This document shows positions 22,162 to 34,700 of a DNA stretch of 64,000 bases, piece after piece (position 1 is the first letter of the stretch; the number at the start of each line of letters is the position of its first letter). Origin of the DNA: Carposina sasakii (lineage: Eukaryota; Arthropoda; Insecta; Lepidoptera; Carposinidae); the NCBI GenBank assembly GCA_014607495.2, contig CP053154.1, positions 11,222,001 to 11,286,000 of the forward strand. The letters are read 5' to 3'. Under the pieces are notes generated by a model. It had not been told where the DNA came from, did not search any database, and saw nothing but the letters and a program-made list of their open reading frames with translations. Both the position numbers and the translations under genes were made by a program.

Positions 22162-23102
22162 TTTGTGATTTGCTTTATCAAGATTCCATAACGTTACTGC
22201 TGTGTACTGTTGTGAGTGGATTTTTGCATGTTTGGTTTTGTTTGATTCTATTTATTCATTGTCTGGCATTAATTTTGATATTCTCCTCTATGTTTGTCGG
22301 ACTTTGATTTTTTCGCTGATAAATTTATGATTGGACACGTCACTCCACCTCTTAGAAGTCATTTTTAAAATTAGAAACGTTTTAACTTGCTTTTCAAAAA
22401 GTATGCAACTAACATAGTTTTTATATTAGGTACAAGTATGCGATACTTGCATGCAAGTATAGGCAGATGTCTCGCGGGGCTATCAGCCACCAATAGAAGA
22501 ATTCGCCTCCCTAATGCACATTCGTTAATTTAAGCTAGTCCCAAATGATCATATTTGATGAGACACTGAAATACCACGAGTACCCACTATATACTGTGAC
22601 CTTTTTTACCAAAGCCAGCTAATATTTCTTCCCATCTGTTATATATTATGAATGTACTTATCACTTTTTTCTGTGTACATATCTACAAAACGCTGAACCC
22701 CGTCACGGCATGACCCCGAGGTAACTTTGCTCTTCAACAAGTTTGTGGGCCGTATGTGGCTCCGCTGCTCAGTGGGCGGGCGGCCCTTGCCGGCTAAGCT
22801 TCCTCTCATTCGAGGAGCTTAGGTATTTATCGCGCCTATGTGAAATAGTTTGATTATCATAAACCTTTAAGAAAATCAGTTGGAAATCTCTGGAGCACTA
22901 ATTGTTTAGTACTACAGACCTTTGTGTGTAAAACCCTCAGAATTATACCTACGAGTAACTTTAACAAATGTGTCATAGCCACGCTAGGTTCACTAATTAG
23001 TGCAATAAGTAATACTTACTTCTAGTTAGACGAGTTATAATCGTTATAGTTAGGTACCATAAAGTTTTCAATATCAACAAATAAATAACATAATATGTCA
23101 GA
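22162..23102. promoter_or_regulatory. Intergenic region between divergent transcripts
   Basis: Lies between the start of the minus-strand basic-protein gene and the plus-strand exon at 23103, so it probably holds both promoters. I see no clear core promoter motif. A GC-rich stretch around 22690-22815 is unexplained. Confidence 0.35.
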
Positions 23103-23336
23103 ATGCCGGGAAAGTACGATCCCAACACTTTGTGGGTCGCGCTCAGCGAGTATGGGGACGGAAACATTTTCGAAGTCTACCCCAAGCAGCTGGCTGAGAT
23201 GCTGGCCCAAGAGGAGGCAGCCAGGCAGGAGGGCGACACCAGCGAGGCAGAGAACCTCATCCTCCCGAGTGACAAGGACTGGAGACTGCGACAGTACTTC
23301 TACTTAGTATCATTGCAGAAAAATCTGGAGCAGCAA
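23103..23336 (+). CDS. Probable first coding exon, acidic N terminus (NSUN7 locus?)
   Basis: Seventy-eight codons from MPGKYDPNTLWVALSEYG to KNLEQQ, preceded by an acceptor-like TATGTCAG and followed by donor GTATTA in phase 0. The peptide is acidic and glutamate-rich and looks genuinely coding. The next plausible plus-strand coding exon is that of the NSUN7-like gene: its 28721 acceptor is phase-compatible with this donor, while the better-looking acceptor at 28777 is not and would need a linking exon. It is therefore either the 5' exon of that gene or a separate short gene. Family not recognised. Confidence 0.6.
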
Positions 23337-24529
23337 GTATTATTATTGTTTTGATAAGTTTATTATTTGAGGACCCTGCTCGGCTTGACGAGTGTTCGGT
23401 TCTCATGGTAGAGTTGGTAATAAAATAACATAGAGAGGACTTGCGTTCTTAGCTTGTAAATAGAAAGCGTCTAGCATTTCATCTCATGAATGGTAATTAA
23501 TTCCAAAATGCCTATGTACCTACCCTCCAAGCAGGAGATTACCTACAAATCTAAGTACTTACCCACTAACTAGACTGTAGGAAGACTCCTAAAAAACCGT
23601 CTAAACTCTTGTTAAATAGAAAGTATTTTCTTTTATCTAAACTGTCTACTTGTACCAACATCATTATGCAAGTAAATGATACCTAACCTACCTCATCGTA
23701 AATGGGTATATAGGTAGGGTAGGTATGTACATGTGCTCCCGTTGGCGCTACCTTTTCATACCTAACTACCCTAAGTTCGTGAGAATTAGACCTATTCATC
23801 CAGTACTTGAAAGAAGTCTACAATTTTGTTTAGTCATATAACAAACAAGGTCAGAGAAATAAAAAAATAAGTAGTAGGTAACCTACCTGGTAAAAGTACC
23901 TAATGGCGAATAAAAAAGAGACATTTTCTAAATGTATTTGTAATGAAGGCTGAAAATAACCTGAAGACTGAATTGAACCCTTCGTATAATGCCCTGTAAA
24001 GAGTGGGGTAATAATGTATGACCGTGACCTTTATATGTATAGGTAAGAAGGTAGTCTACCTTTAGGTAGGTGAGGTAGGTAATGCAAACCAAATAAAATC
24101 ACAAAGATTTAAACGCACGGATAGCGCGGGGTAAGGGGGGTTTGTTTAGTAAGTTAGACCAAAGGAATGAAGATGGCTTTAAAACAAACACTTGTAGATA
24201 ATTTATGTACCTAACGAATCGAATTAGTAACGATCTTTCTCGTGAATAATTACTTTGTTCGATTCATTCATCAATAAAGGCCTACTTATATAGATTAGGT
24301 AGTCTACTATTTGTGCGCTCTACACCACTTAGGACACAGGTGCAAAAAATATGTTATATTTCTAAGTACGTCCCTAACAATCAATAGAAAGTAAGTCACA
24401 GAACACAATTACTCCTAAATAAGTAGTAGGTATAATAAGTACTCAGATATAAGTGGTAGGGAACAAGGGTCACGCATAAACCACCCAGGGATTATGTGAC
24501 CCTTCATTAAATATGTAAAAAACCCTATA
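23337..24529. other. Intron or intergenic sequence, no gene seen
   Basis: AT-rich, with many AGGTA/TACCT motifs (23690-24090) that look like simple-sequence drift. No exon candidates or known repeats recognised. Confidence 0.4.
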
Positions 24530-27018
24530 CAGGATGATTTTTGGTCGTCAACGTTCCCGAAAACTACGGAATCTCATCATCACGATCATTTTTCTCCATG
24601 GAAGCATACCTGGGAAGTGTCTGGTTTCCAAAATATTAGGGTCCAAAGTTGAGTAAATAGACTGCGTTTTTCTGCATAAATGCACATTGGCGCGTGTAGC
24701 AAGATTTTTTCACGAGAAATAATTAATATCTGTCTATGAAAAAACTAGCATAAACACTGGACACTATAAATTTTGTCCGTTTAAGTAATTTAAATAAAAA
24801 AAACGTTTCCCAGCATATTTTTGGCATAAATTCAAATGCAAATTCAAATTCAAAATCATTTATTCGACATGAAAGCATTAACACTTGTTTGTCGATTGTC
24901 TAATTATATGTTACTTTCTATGTTCGCACCCCAAAAATGAAACCGCTACCAAACAAAAAGGAGGTGAATTTAAACAACCCATCGCAAAGCTTTTGCTTTG
25001 GCAACGGACACCACCCCAAGGTGCGATTTGTTACGGTCTGTCAGGCATCAGTTAGCGATTCGGGGCTTAATAGCCACCAACGTGGAGAATAAGAGTTAAG
25101 GTCGCCTAAAGACGAAATCCAGAAGAGCTGCTACACAGTTCTCCTTTATGGCAAAACCAACATTAGGTCTGACACACCGCATGATTCTACTATTACTGTT
25201 ACACTATCTCAGTGAAGTGTCACTGCTTGGAAGAAGAAATAGCAAGAAAACTCCCAGCGACACAGTCAAAACTAAGTAACATATTAACAAAAGAATCTTA
25301 CATTGGATAAGATATCAGATAGTAACACTTAACTCATTTAGTATGTATAAATTCAATTATCATAACATAATTAATTTAAATTCATATAAATTACATACCC
25401 ACTTACACAAAGTAAGTACAGGTCCATGTCAAATTTAAACTGTATAAATAAAAATAAAAATGTGTACACAGAGTACAAGTCAATGTCAAATAAGTATCTA
25501 CTAAACTAAACTATAAAATATTTAAAAAAAATATATTTGTGTACAATAGTACAAGTCGACGGTAAAATGTGAATAGAAGAGCTAACGTGTCATTCAGAAC
25601 TTAAATATATAATACCTATAGCTGGTAATAACATTAGAATGAAGAAGTCACGCATGACACACTACAGCGCCTCTGGTCACATTCACCAACACATATTAAC
25701 TATACCTACTAAGCTAAATATAAAAGTAAAACATAGATTGCGTAACTTGGGGATGCTAGAACAATTCACTTCCATGGCTCGCTATCATTTAAATATTCTA
25801 ATACTGTATAATATTCTTTCATGCAATGTTTTTTCTTCACAATGTTTTTAAATTTACAGATAGGTAGCCCTTTGAGTGTATCTGGAAGCTTGTTGTAGAA
25901 AAGTATACATTGACCCATGAATGATTTACTGACTTTGCGGAGACGGGACACATGAGCAACAAGTCTGTTCTTACCTCTTGTATTTATTTTGTGTACATCA
26001 GACATTTTATTAAATTTATCTAAATTCTTATGAACATATAATAAATTTTCATAAATATAATTCGAAGCTAAAGTCATTATATTCTCACGTAATGTGACCC
26101 TGGACCCTAAGTTTAGAATTGCACGGACAGCTCTTTTTTGTAAGATAAATATTGACTCCCAATCAGCTGCGCTTCCCCATAATAAAATACCGTATGTCAT
26201 TATACTATGGAAATAGCTAAAATAAACAATTCTAGCAGTCTCGACATCTGTCAGTAGACGAATTGCTGCAGAACTAAGTTTCTTACTTAGTTTTTCAATG
26301 TGAGGACCCCATTGTAATTTGGCATCCAAAGTTATGCCCAAGAAAACAGTCGAATCCACTTGATCCAGTCTCTCGTCGCCTATGTAAACATCAGTTCTAA
26401 CTTGTTTCACGTTGGGAGTAGAAAATTTTATTAATTTCGTTTTCCTACTATTAAGGACAAGATTATTATTACTAAACCAATATAACACTTTAGAGAGAGC
26501 ACTGTTCACCACGTCATATACGATGAGCTGCCTCTTTACTTTAAATAGTAAGGAGGTGTCATCCGCAAACAATACTATTTCATGCTCATTACCTACAAAG
26601 TATGGCAAATCATTTATATAAATACGGAAAAGAAACGGACCAAGGATTGAACCTTGTGGGACACCTATTGTGACGCGCGATCCCGGTGATCGTTTTCCGT
26701 TCACATCTACCTTCTGAATCCTATCGTTCAAATAGGACATCAGAAGATAGAGGGCCCCACCCCGTATACCATAATGTTCTAATTTTCGAATTAAAATCAT
26801 GGTGGACACAATCAAACGCTTTTGACAAGTCACAGAACACTCTCAGTGCGTCATGTGACTCCTCCCAAGCGTCGACAATGTGTCTTAACAACTCAACTCC
26901 CGCGTCGATAGTAGACCGCCCCTTGGTGAAGCCATACTGCTTATTGCTAAAAATGTTACTTTATTTGATGTATAGAGTACGTACCCTTCGTTAAGGGTGG
27001 CAACGAAAAAAAACCCTG
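24530..27018. mobile_element. TA-flanked TIR element split by a LINE
   Basis: The second copy of the 369-bp element at 1992-2360, in opposite orientation, with TA at 24528-24529 and 27019-27020. Its sequence breaks after GGCATAAA near 24832 and resumes at about 26957 (TTACTTTATTTGATGTATAG), where the other copy is continuous. The gap is filled by the LINE described separately. Confidence 0.65.
24833..26956 (-). mobile_element. Jockey/CR1-like LINE, 5'-truncated
   Basis: Minus-strand reverse transcriptase. The 355-codon frame 26833-25766 carries GVPQGSILGPFLF and the catalytic FADDTS, then the post-RT segment (FLGITLDAKLQW). Upstream, in another frame up to about 26955, one reads NKQYGFTKGRSTIDAG and DLSKAFDCVHHD, so there is a frameshift near 26810. 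The endonuclease is missing. The 3' end at low coordinates carries the AATTCAAATTCAAAATCATTT tail common in such elements. Confidence 0.85.
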
Positions 27019-27114
27019 TATAATATATAAGATTAAAAAAAAGACATTGATAGATAAATTATGTATAATAATAATATAAGATAAATATAATATAAGATAA
27101 ATTATGTATAATAC

Positions 27115-27350
27115 ACGGCTATGTTCCCGAATTGGGATTGCCGGAACTGCCAGTGATTATAGACGTAATAATTCATCTAAGGGAACTGCACAGTCATAAG
27201 GAGATCCTATTAGCCACGTTTATCATACACAGATGTAAATGTTCAGTGACAAGTTGCTTATTGCCTGAGAGAATTCCCGAGTCGACTCTTATGACATGCA
27301 CGGAAGGAGATGCAGCTGATGTATTCTAGTGAAGCCCTGCAGCAGCACAA
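27115..27350 (+). repeat. Dispersed repeat family E
   Basis: Shares GGAAGGAGATGCAGCTGATG, TATTCTAGTGAAGCCC and several inner blocks with 29955-30180 and, inverted, 53545-53830; a weaker piece is at 31795-31900. It begins with the ctatgttcccgaa... motif. No open frame. Confidence 0.55.
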
Positions 27351-28720
27351 AACTGAGAGAAAGATTGATTAATATCAGGCTTTATTTAATCTAGGGCAAT
27401 AAATTAGTACCGTAATGTCTAACAGACTTAGATTAAGAGTCTATAGATACTAAGTTTCGTTTTGCATGAGGCTGAGCTTGCATGTAACTACTCAATACGA
27501 TTTCCAACGTTAGCCCGGCGATGATTACATCAAGCAATTTTCCTCATGTACCTTGAGTCTATTATTGGCTTCTTACGTGGTATACGGCGGTATTCGATAG
27601 CAGAAATTCTCGTAACAATGAATTAAGTATTTAAAAAAATAATGATACCGATACATACTCGTACCTGGGGCCTTAGCTAGTTTTGTTACATGTGAGGATT
27701 AAAAATTACAAGCTTTACGTATCCTGCGACACTCGATTGAGCTTGGATCGGAGTTGGGATTAATGAATACGAGTATTGCTTTGATTTGGATATAATTCTC
27801 TTTGCAAGCAGCGGAAATTGTTGTCATTATATAAAGTCTCCGTGGAACTAAAGATTAGTCAATTCCAATAGTTCCTTGAGTTCATACATTCAAAGAGTTT
27901 GCCTTTATCATAACTTCAGTACTGGCCATAAGACATCCGTTTCTCTGCCGGCGGACCAAATGGGAAACTCTGCACCTTATAATTAACATACACTAGCAGC
28001 GTAGACCGTAGCGACACTAACCATAAGCCAGATAAAGTGGTGCCATCATGATGTGTGCGTAAAGCTGTCAAAATTGTCATCCCTTGAAATATTTGTGCCC
28101 TCAATATTTATTTTTGTCCCCTTCAATCCCCTTTATATTCAAATCAATATACATAAATTGTAACTGACACATCATGCGTTCTTCGTAAAACTATTCCAAA
28201 ACAGTTAAAAACATGGCATTCCAAATAACATGGAGACAATGATAGAATCAGAGGCAATAAAAAGTATAGAAACGAAAGACCAGTGAGCTCTTTACATACC
28301 TACTATTAATAGTGATCTTTAGTGGACCGTTCGAACCACAGAACCTCAGGTTCGAACCTATAGGTTCATCTACCTACATCCATAGGCATGGCTGATTATC
28401 CCTTTACCTTGATCGATGATTGCGTATTGATGATAATTTCGATACATTTCCTTGTGACGTTGTTTGGTCAGCGCTAATACCAAACTGAACAAAACTGATG
28501 AAGATGAGCTATTTGGCAACTTTTTTAAGAACGCCGATAATGCTGATAAATTATTATTAAATGCAACGTCATTTGATTAATTTATTATTTATTTCTTGTA
28601 TTGTTAAGAGAGACTGAATGGAAGTAAATACCATTTTGTTGGGTGATTCGACCCAACATGGCTCGGCAACAAGGTCGTGGCTTATTATTCCACAAAATTG
28701 GACAAGCTTAATTTATCTAG
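27351..28720. other. Non-coding sequence before NSUN7 conserved exons
   Basis: No supported exon. A 62-codon minus-strand frame at 27916-28104 lacks any support. If the exon at 23103 belongs to NSUN7 this is part of its first intron, and a linking exon could be hidden here. Confidence 0.4.
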
Positions 28721-31700
28721 ATGAAAATATCGCTTTGTAATTATGTAGTCACCACTATTCTATATTCTTCAACCAGAGACGAAGATGGTGAACCAGTCAG
28801 GAGGCAGTCTGAGGAATCTTCGGAGGAATGGGCTCCATGGAACCTAGTGCTATCGACAAAGAACTCAAACGCACCTCCTCCTGTTACCGTGCAGACTCCA
28901 CCGGGACCGGTTTGGGATATCGCCCAGGTAAATAAAATTAAGTATTTGTAAGGTAATTATTACATGTAGTTTTCCGTGCGTTAGACTTTATTTACCTATT
29001 GCTCCTTCTAGGTATCTTCTTATTGGCGTAAATAAGAAGATATCTAGGTAAATAGAAATACATATTCTGCAAGTGCCGCTTTTAAGCTTTTTTTATGACG
29101 TTGTCTTAGAATGGCTTATTTTAATATACTTTATGACCTTAGAGCCTTTTGGAGTGCCCTGAGGAAGGCTTACGTCCAGCAGTGGACTGCAATAGACTGA
29201 ACTGTGTGTATCTCTAACCTGCAAATTGCTGCAATAAATCCAATTTGAAGTGGAGTCTTTATCTTTTGTCTATTAGGTTCTGAAGGCAGCCGGATTGCTC
29301 CTGAAGCCTCCCCTCAAAGTTGATTTCAGTGATGAGCAGGAAATGCGCTGCTGCTATTCATTAATCTACGATGTGTTTCGATGTAAGTTTCTAGTTTTAA
29401 TCCGATCCATAGAAATCTATATTTTTACGTGTATCCTGTAGGTAACCCTGTTTTGAATAAGCTGGAGTTATACTTTAAATATAAGAACCAGGTTGACTGC
29501 GATAATTCAATTACCTATGTAAATAAGTAAGAGATCGCTGTCTCGTCTTATTAAACTTATATGTAATGATCCTATCATGCAATATAAAATTTTCCACAAA
29601 AATAATGTAGGTAAGTAGTAGCTTCAAAAGGACAACTTATCAATTTTCTTAAAAGCATCCATTACCATAACTTTAATAATAGCCAAAACAATAGGCAAAT
29701 GAACAGGCGTGTCAAGAAATAAATGAAAGTCATTTGACAAACAAAAGCGAGTGTCACGAATGTGCTAAAGTCACCGCTTCCGAGCCTCGGCTGTAAACTG
29801 CACGCCATCGAACTTTACAAGCACCTCATTTTATCAGACATAGAGCGTGATGGAAGGAGCATTGATGACGTAGTAAGAAGTATCAACTATGAATTAGCTA
29901 TTAAACTTGGCATACGGTAGAGAACTACAGATTAATATGTACGTAGATATAAATACGGGCTATGTTCCCGAAATGGGTTAGACAGACTGCAGGATCATAA
30001 AGGTGATTACACAGCCACGCTTAGCACAGCTGAGACAGGTGTAGCTACTTACTTGTAAATGAACAGTGACAAATTGCTATAGCTTTTCGCTTGAGATAAT
30101 GCCCGAGTTACTCTTACTCTTACGACATGCGTGGAAGGAGATGCAGCTGATGTATTCTAGTGAAGCCCCTCCCAGGCGCCCAGCATAGAATACTTCAAAT
30201 TAACTTAATGACCATGAACAGGGACTTATTATCTACCTATAGAAAATTATAGTTAGGATACAGTAAGATACCTAAGCTATAAAATCGCTGAAATGTTAAA
30301 GGAAGGCCAAGCTGTGGAACTCCCTGCCTGAATCCCTGTTCCCCATGAACTATAATCTTGCGGTCTTCAAGTCGAGAGTGAACCGGTTTCTTTTAGGCAA
30401 GCGCGCTCCATCTTAGACTGCAATGGTGCTTACCATCAGGCGCGTTGTGGTCAAGTGTAAGTCTATTTAATATAAAAAAAGGAAAGAGCATGAGCAATCA
30501 ACGGTGGTTTATCTCTAAAAATACAAAAAACTAACAAAGAAGAGTTCCAGTATTGTACTAGATCCACGTAAATAGATTCACCTAGTCCAAAGTTAGAACT
30601 ATGTGGTTTACAGCTGTTCGAAAGTGTATTTAACTTTTATCTTGGTAGCGATGTCGTGCGATAAATAGGGAATGAACGTTCAAACGGTGTTTAAAACTGG
30701 AAAATAGATAATGTCTACTAAAGCTCTGCTTATCTTTAAATAGATCGCATTATGGTGTGGTAAACTGTTTAAATTATTCTTCGTGACACATAGATAGAAT
30801 GCATAATAAACTCTAAAATAAAAAAATGCGGCATTGCGTTTTTCCACTTATGCAGACAGATATAATATATGTAAGTAATCAAAATATATTTAATCCTTAG
30901 GACATGATGGATGTAATTTAAATTTCCACCGAGTACGCGAAATAAATACCTACATTATTTTTATGTATTTATTTTTATTTTTATAAGGCATGATACCTAA
31001 ATTTTTACTAAGTACATAAAACGAACTAATATAGAGCTTCATGTTTCAAGTCCATGCTACGAGTGCTACGAATCTCGTAGAAAGATGCTACGGCTGTAGT
31101 CAGTACGACTACATTTTGTTTAAAAATAACATGCCATTCCTAAAAGCCTCAAAATATTTATAACACGTGTTCGTATGTGATATGTGATATAAAGGTTACA
31201 AGTCAAACATGCATCAATAAGTTTCGTGCGTGACGCTAGTAAAATAGGTATAGCATGTGATAGATTTTGCAATACTCGTACTATAGTAACAGTCGAAATA
31301 AAAATGTCAAGAACTCAAGCATTCTTTATCGTTTTACAACTTGGATTCTAGCGTTTAGTACCTTTACTATTACTTTCTTGTAGATTTATGTTTTATAAAC
31401 GACACGCTACCTAAATAAAATCTCTTTTTTCAGATAAAGGAATATTAGATCAAGCTATCGAAGGCGTAGCGTTTTTTAGAGATTATCCTAAGGTAATACA
31501 CGTATATTTTTTATTTCTAATTTGAAACAGGGCGAAACATACATAATATCTTCTATTTGTCCTATACATATAATAAAATTGTAATGTATCGATGTTTGTG
31601 CACGCTTATCTCAAAAACGGCTGAACCCATTTCGATGCAGTTTTCAGGAATATATTGTGACAGGTCCTACTTAACGCATGGGCCGTAGGCTACTTTTTAC

Positions 31701-34700
31701 CCCGGGAAAATGTTTTTATCTCGGATAATTTCGACATTTTATTTTTTCTGCAGTCCATGCCGACGGAGTCCACTAGTATATAATATAGGTGTGCACACTG
31801 CTGTTTTCCCTGAATATGGTAGCTAATACTGCAGGGTCATAAAGGAGACACCATAGCTACGTTTAGCGCCGCAAGGACAGATGCTAACTGCCGGATAAAA
31901 CCAAAGAATTTTGCAATAACAGATAATTTTAGAAACATGGCTATAAAAGCCTATGATTGATACACAATTTATTATTGTGTTTCTAACCTTCAGTCGATAA
32001 ACTTGACAAAGACCGTTTCGTCATATTTCAAGGTCCCAATGCATAATTTAATAGTATTTTTGGAATCGAAGTCTGTTGTGTAAGGCACGTTCGGGATACA
32101 CGACAGAAAGTATTGGCCCATCTAACTCACATTACCGTATGGTATGATCGTGACTAAAGCCATTTTATTTTTCTTCGTCGAGGACGCTCACGAAAATGAG
32201 CTTTTTATTTACGACCCCAAGTATTTTTGGCAGTAAACTAAACGATTTCTGAACCTTTTAGCGGCCTCGTAAAGTGGGTTTTAATGACACAAACGCTGTG
32301 CTTGTGAATGGCGTTTTTTGGCCGTGTTTAGTATCCGCGCCTACCTTTAGGTATAGATAGACTGAAGTGTATACGTACTAGATACCTAGCTAACCCCCTT
32401 TTGAATCGACAAAGATCAAGATAATTTACTACACAAACTCCTTTTTTCTTGTTTTAAACAGAAACTTGTTTAAACAAACAGCATCGAGAAATCTTATTGT
32501 AATTAGGTACTTTCGCAAGCTCATATCCTAAGATTCCAGTTTGCAGAATACCGTCATGCAGTATGGCTGTTCCTAATGGAGCTGGCCCGGCGGCGATGGG
32601 GTGCCCGGCCAAGGAGCGAGGTGGACCGAGCCTTCCATCTGCTGGATGAAGCGGGGTCGCCCTTCAAAGACATTGAAAACACCATCTGGGAGCAGCGGGT
32701 GCATTTCGCCGCAGCCATAGCAAGGATTCGCATCAAGAACAAAGCTTTTACGTAGGTATCATTTTTATATTTTATAACGGCGTGTTCACTGAAAAAAAAT
32801 AATCCTAGTTTTTGTAAGAATACATAGATAGATACTTAGTCTATAAACATAGCGTTTCCTATAACCGTTCCAGGTTATCGGACATGTTACCACAGCATCT
32901 TCGAGAAGAACGAGTCTCTGCTTGCGTGAACAAAGAAACTGTTACTGGCTGGGTCAACACTTTTAAAGCGAAGTAAATATACTTATTAATTAATATTAGG
33001 GGAAGATCGGGTAACGGGAGTCAGCGGGTAATAGTGGTCACACATCTCCAAAAGTAACACTAGGGTCCTCCCTGCCCGATCTGTTCCCCTCGCCGTCGCA
33101 GCGAGCGTGCCACGTGGGTATGGCGACAGCAAGGAGAATAAGAGGTGTGTTTCGTTTTTGCGGCTCGCCGATGTAAACGGACGCAAAATATACAGTAACT
33201 TTTATAGTTATTGATCTACTTGTATGTTACCTTTTTACGCCTTTACTTGTACATTTGGTGTAATGATTTCCTACTTAAATCCCGAGTTTTTCTAATGTAT
33301 ATTCTGTGTTTATTATTTTTTCATCATAAAATGCTTGTGGGTGATCCCCATTGCCCGCTAGTGACTGCCACCCAAAGAAAAAGATAGGGAAAAGGATAAA
33401 TATACAGGATGAATTTTGGTCGTCAACGTTCCCGAAATCTACGGAATCTCCTCATCATCATGATAATTTTTCTCCATTCTGGTTTCCAAAATATTAGGGT
33501 CCAAAGTTGAGTAAATAGACTGCGTTTTTCTGCATAAAGACAAGGGCAAGGGCCAAGGAAAGAAGATAAAAGTGCCGAAGAAGGGGACCGAAAGAGTAAA
33601 GAGGAAGGTTCTCCAGGAATCATACGATACCTCTGTATCAGACGTGACGCAATTTGTGTTAGATTTTTGTATGATCCTCATTGCCCACAAGGTGACCTCA
33701 ATTACCCGTAACTTAGTGCAATGAGAGTCAAATCAGTTTTTTTTTTGTACTTTTATATTTCCCAAAGATGATTATTAATGTGATGATTACTGATCTCAAA
33801 TTATAGCTAATTAAGTAAATTTATGAGGCGGTTGCAATAAAATTTTTGTTAATTTTAGCTTTCCTATTCAAATTCTTGCTTAAGTGACCCCCATTACCCG
33901 ATCTTCCCCTAAACGCATAAGTAATAAGATACATTCACCTTATTCAATTGACTAAATTTCGCAGGAAAGTAGCTTTGCTAGTAAAACGGCTCCACGAACT
34001 GGGGTACTCCTACAGCGGCTCCAAACAACTGTGTTCTGGAGAGTACAGATTTGATCGCGTTTGTCCCAGGTAATCCATGATGTTATCTCTTCAAATAGGA
34101 ACACTAGCAAGTGAATGCGCACCAGAGGCGAGATAATTACCTCACCTCAAAATCAGTTACAGTAATGTACTGCCCAGTTAGTAGTAGGCTTTACCCTTAT
34201 CCAATAATCAAAGCCTTATCCCTAACTTTACCTAATCCTTCAAACGGGGTCTTATGTAAATTCCCTGTAAGTTCCTTGATATCGCTTCATATGCTAAGAT
34301 TGAAAGACTTGATCTGGTTTTTTCCAGGTTCATCACTCTTCGTCCACCAGAAAATAGGAGCATCGGCCAAACGGATCTTGTTAGAGATGGCGTTATTGTG
34401 TTACAGGTATCTGAGGCGCAATAATACAACTGATAATTATACTTTTAGTTAAGTACATACCGATGTATCTACTAATTTTCAGGTGCCATAAATCCATTCT
34501 AACTTACCTAAATAAAGCTGTAGAATATTTATAATCCTTGAAGTATCAATAGAATAGAAAAATATTACTGATATGCAAGTTTTCAGGCAATATGTTTTTG
34601 CAGTACGAAAACTTTATTTAAAAATCAAACCCTGCATAGTTACCTTAGCTTACCAAAAGAAAAACACTAATCTAATAATAATAATAATAATCTTCTGTAA

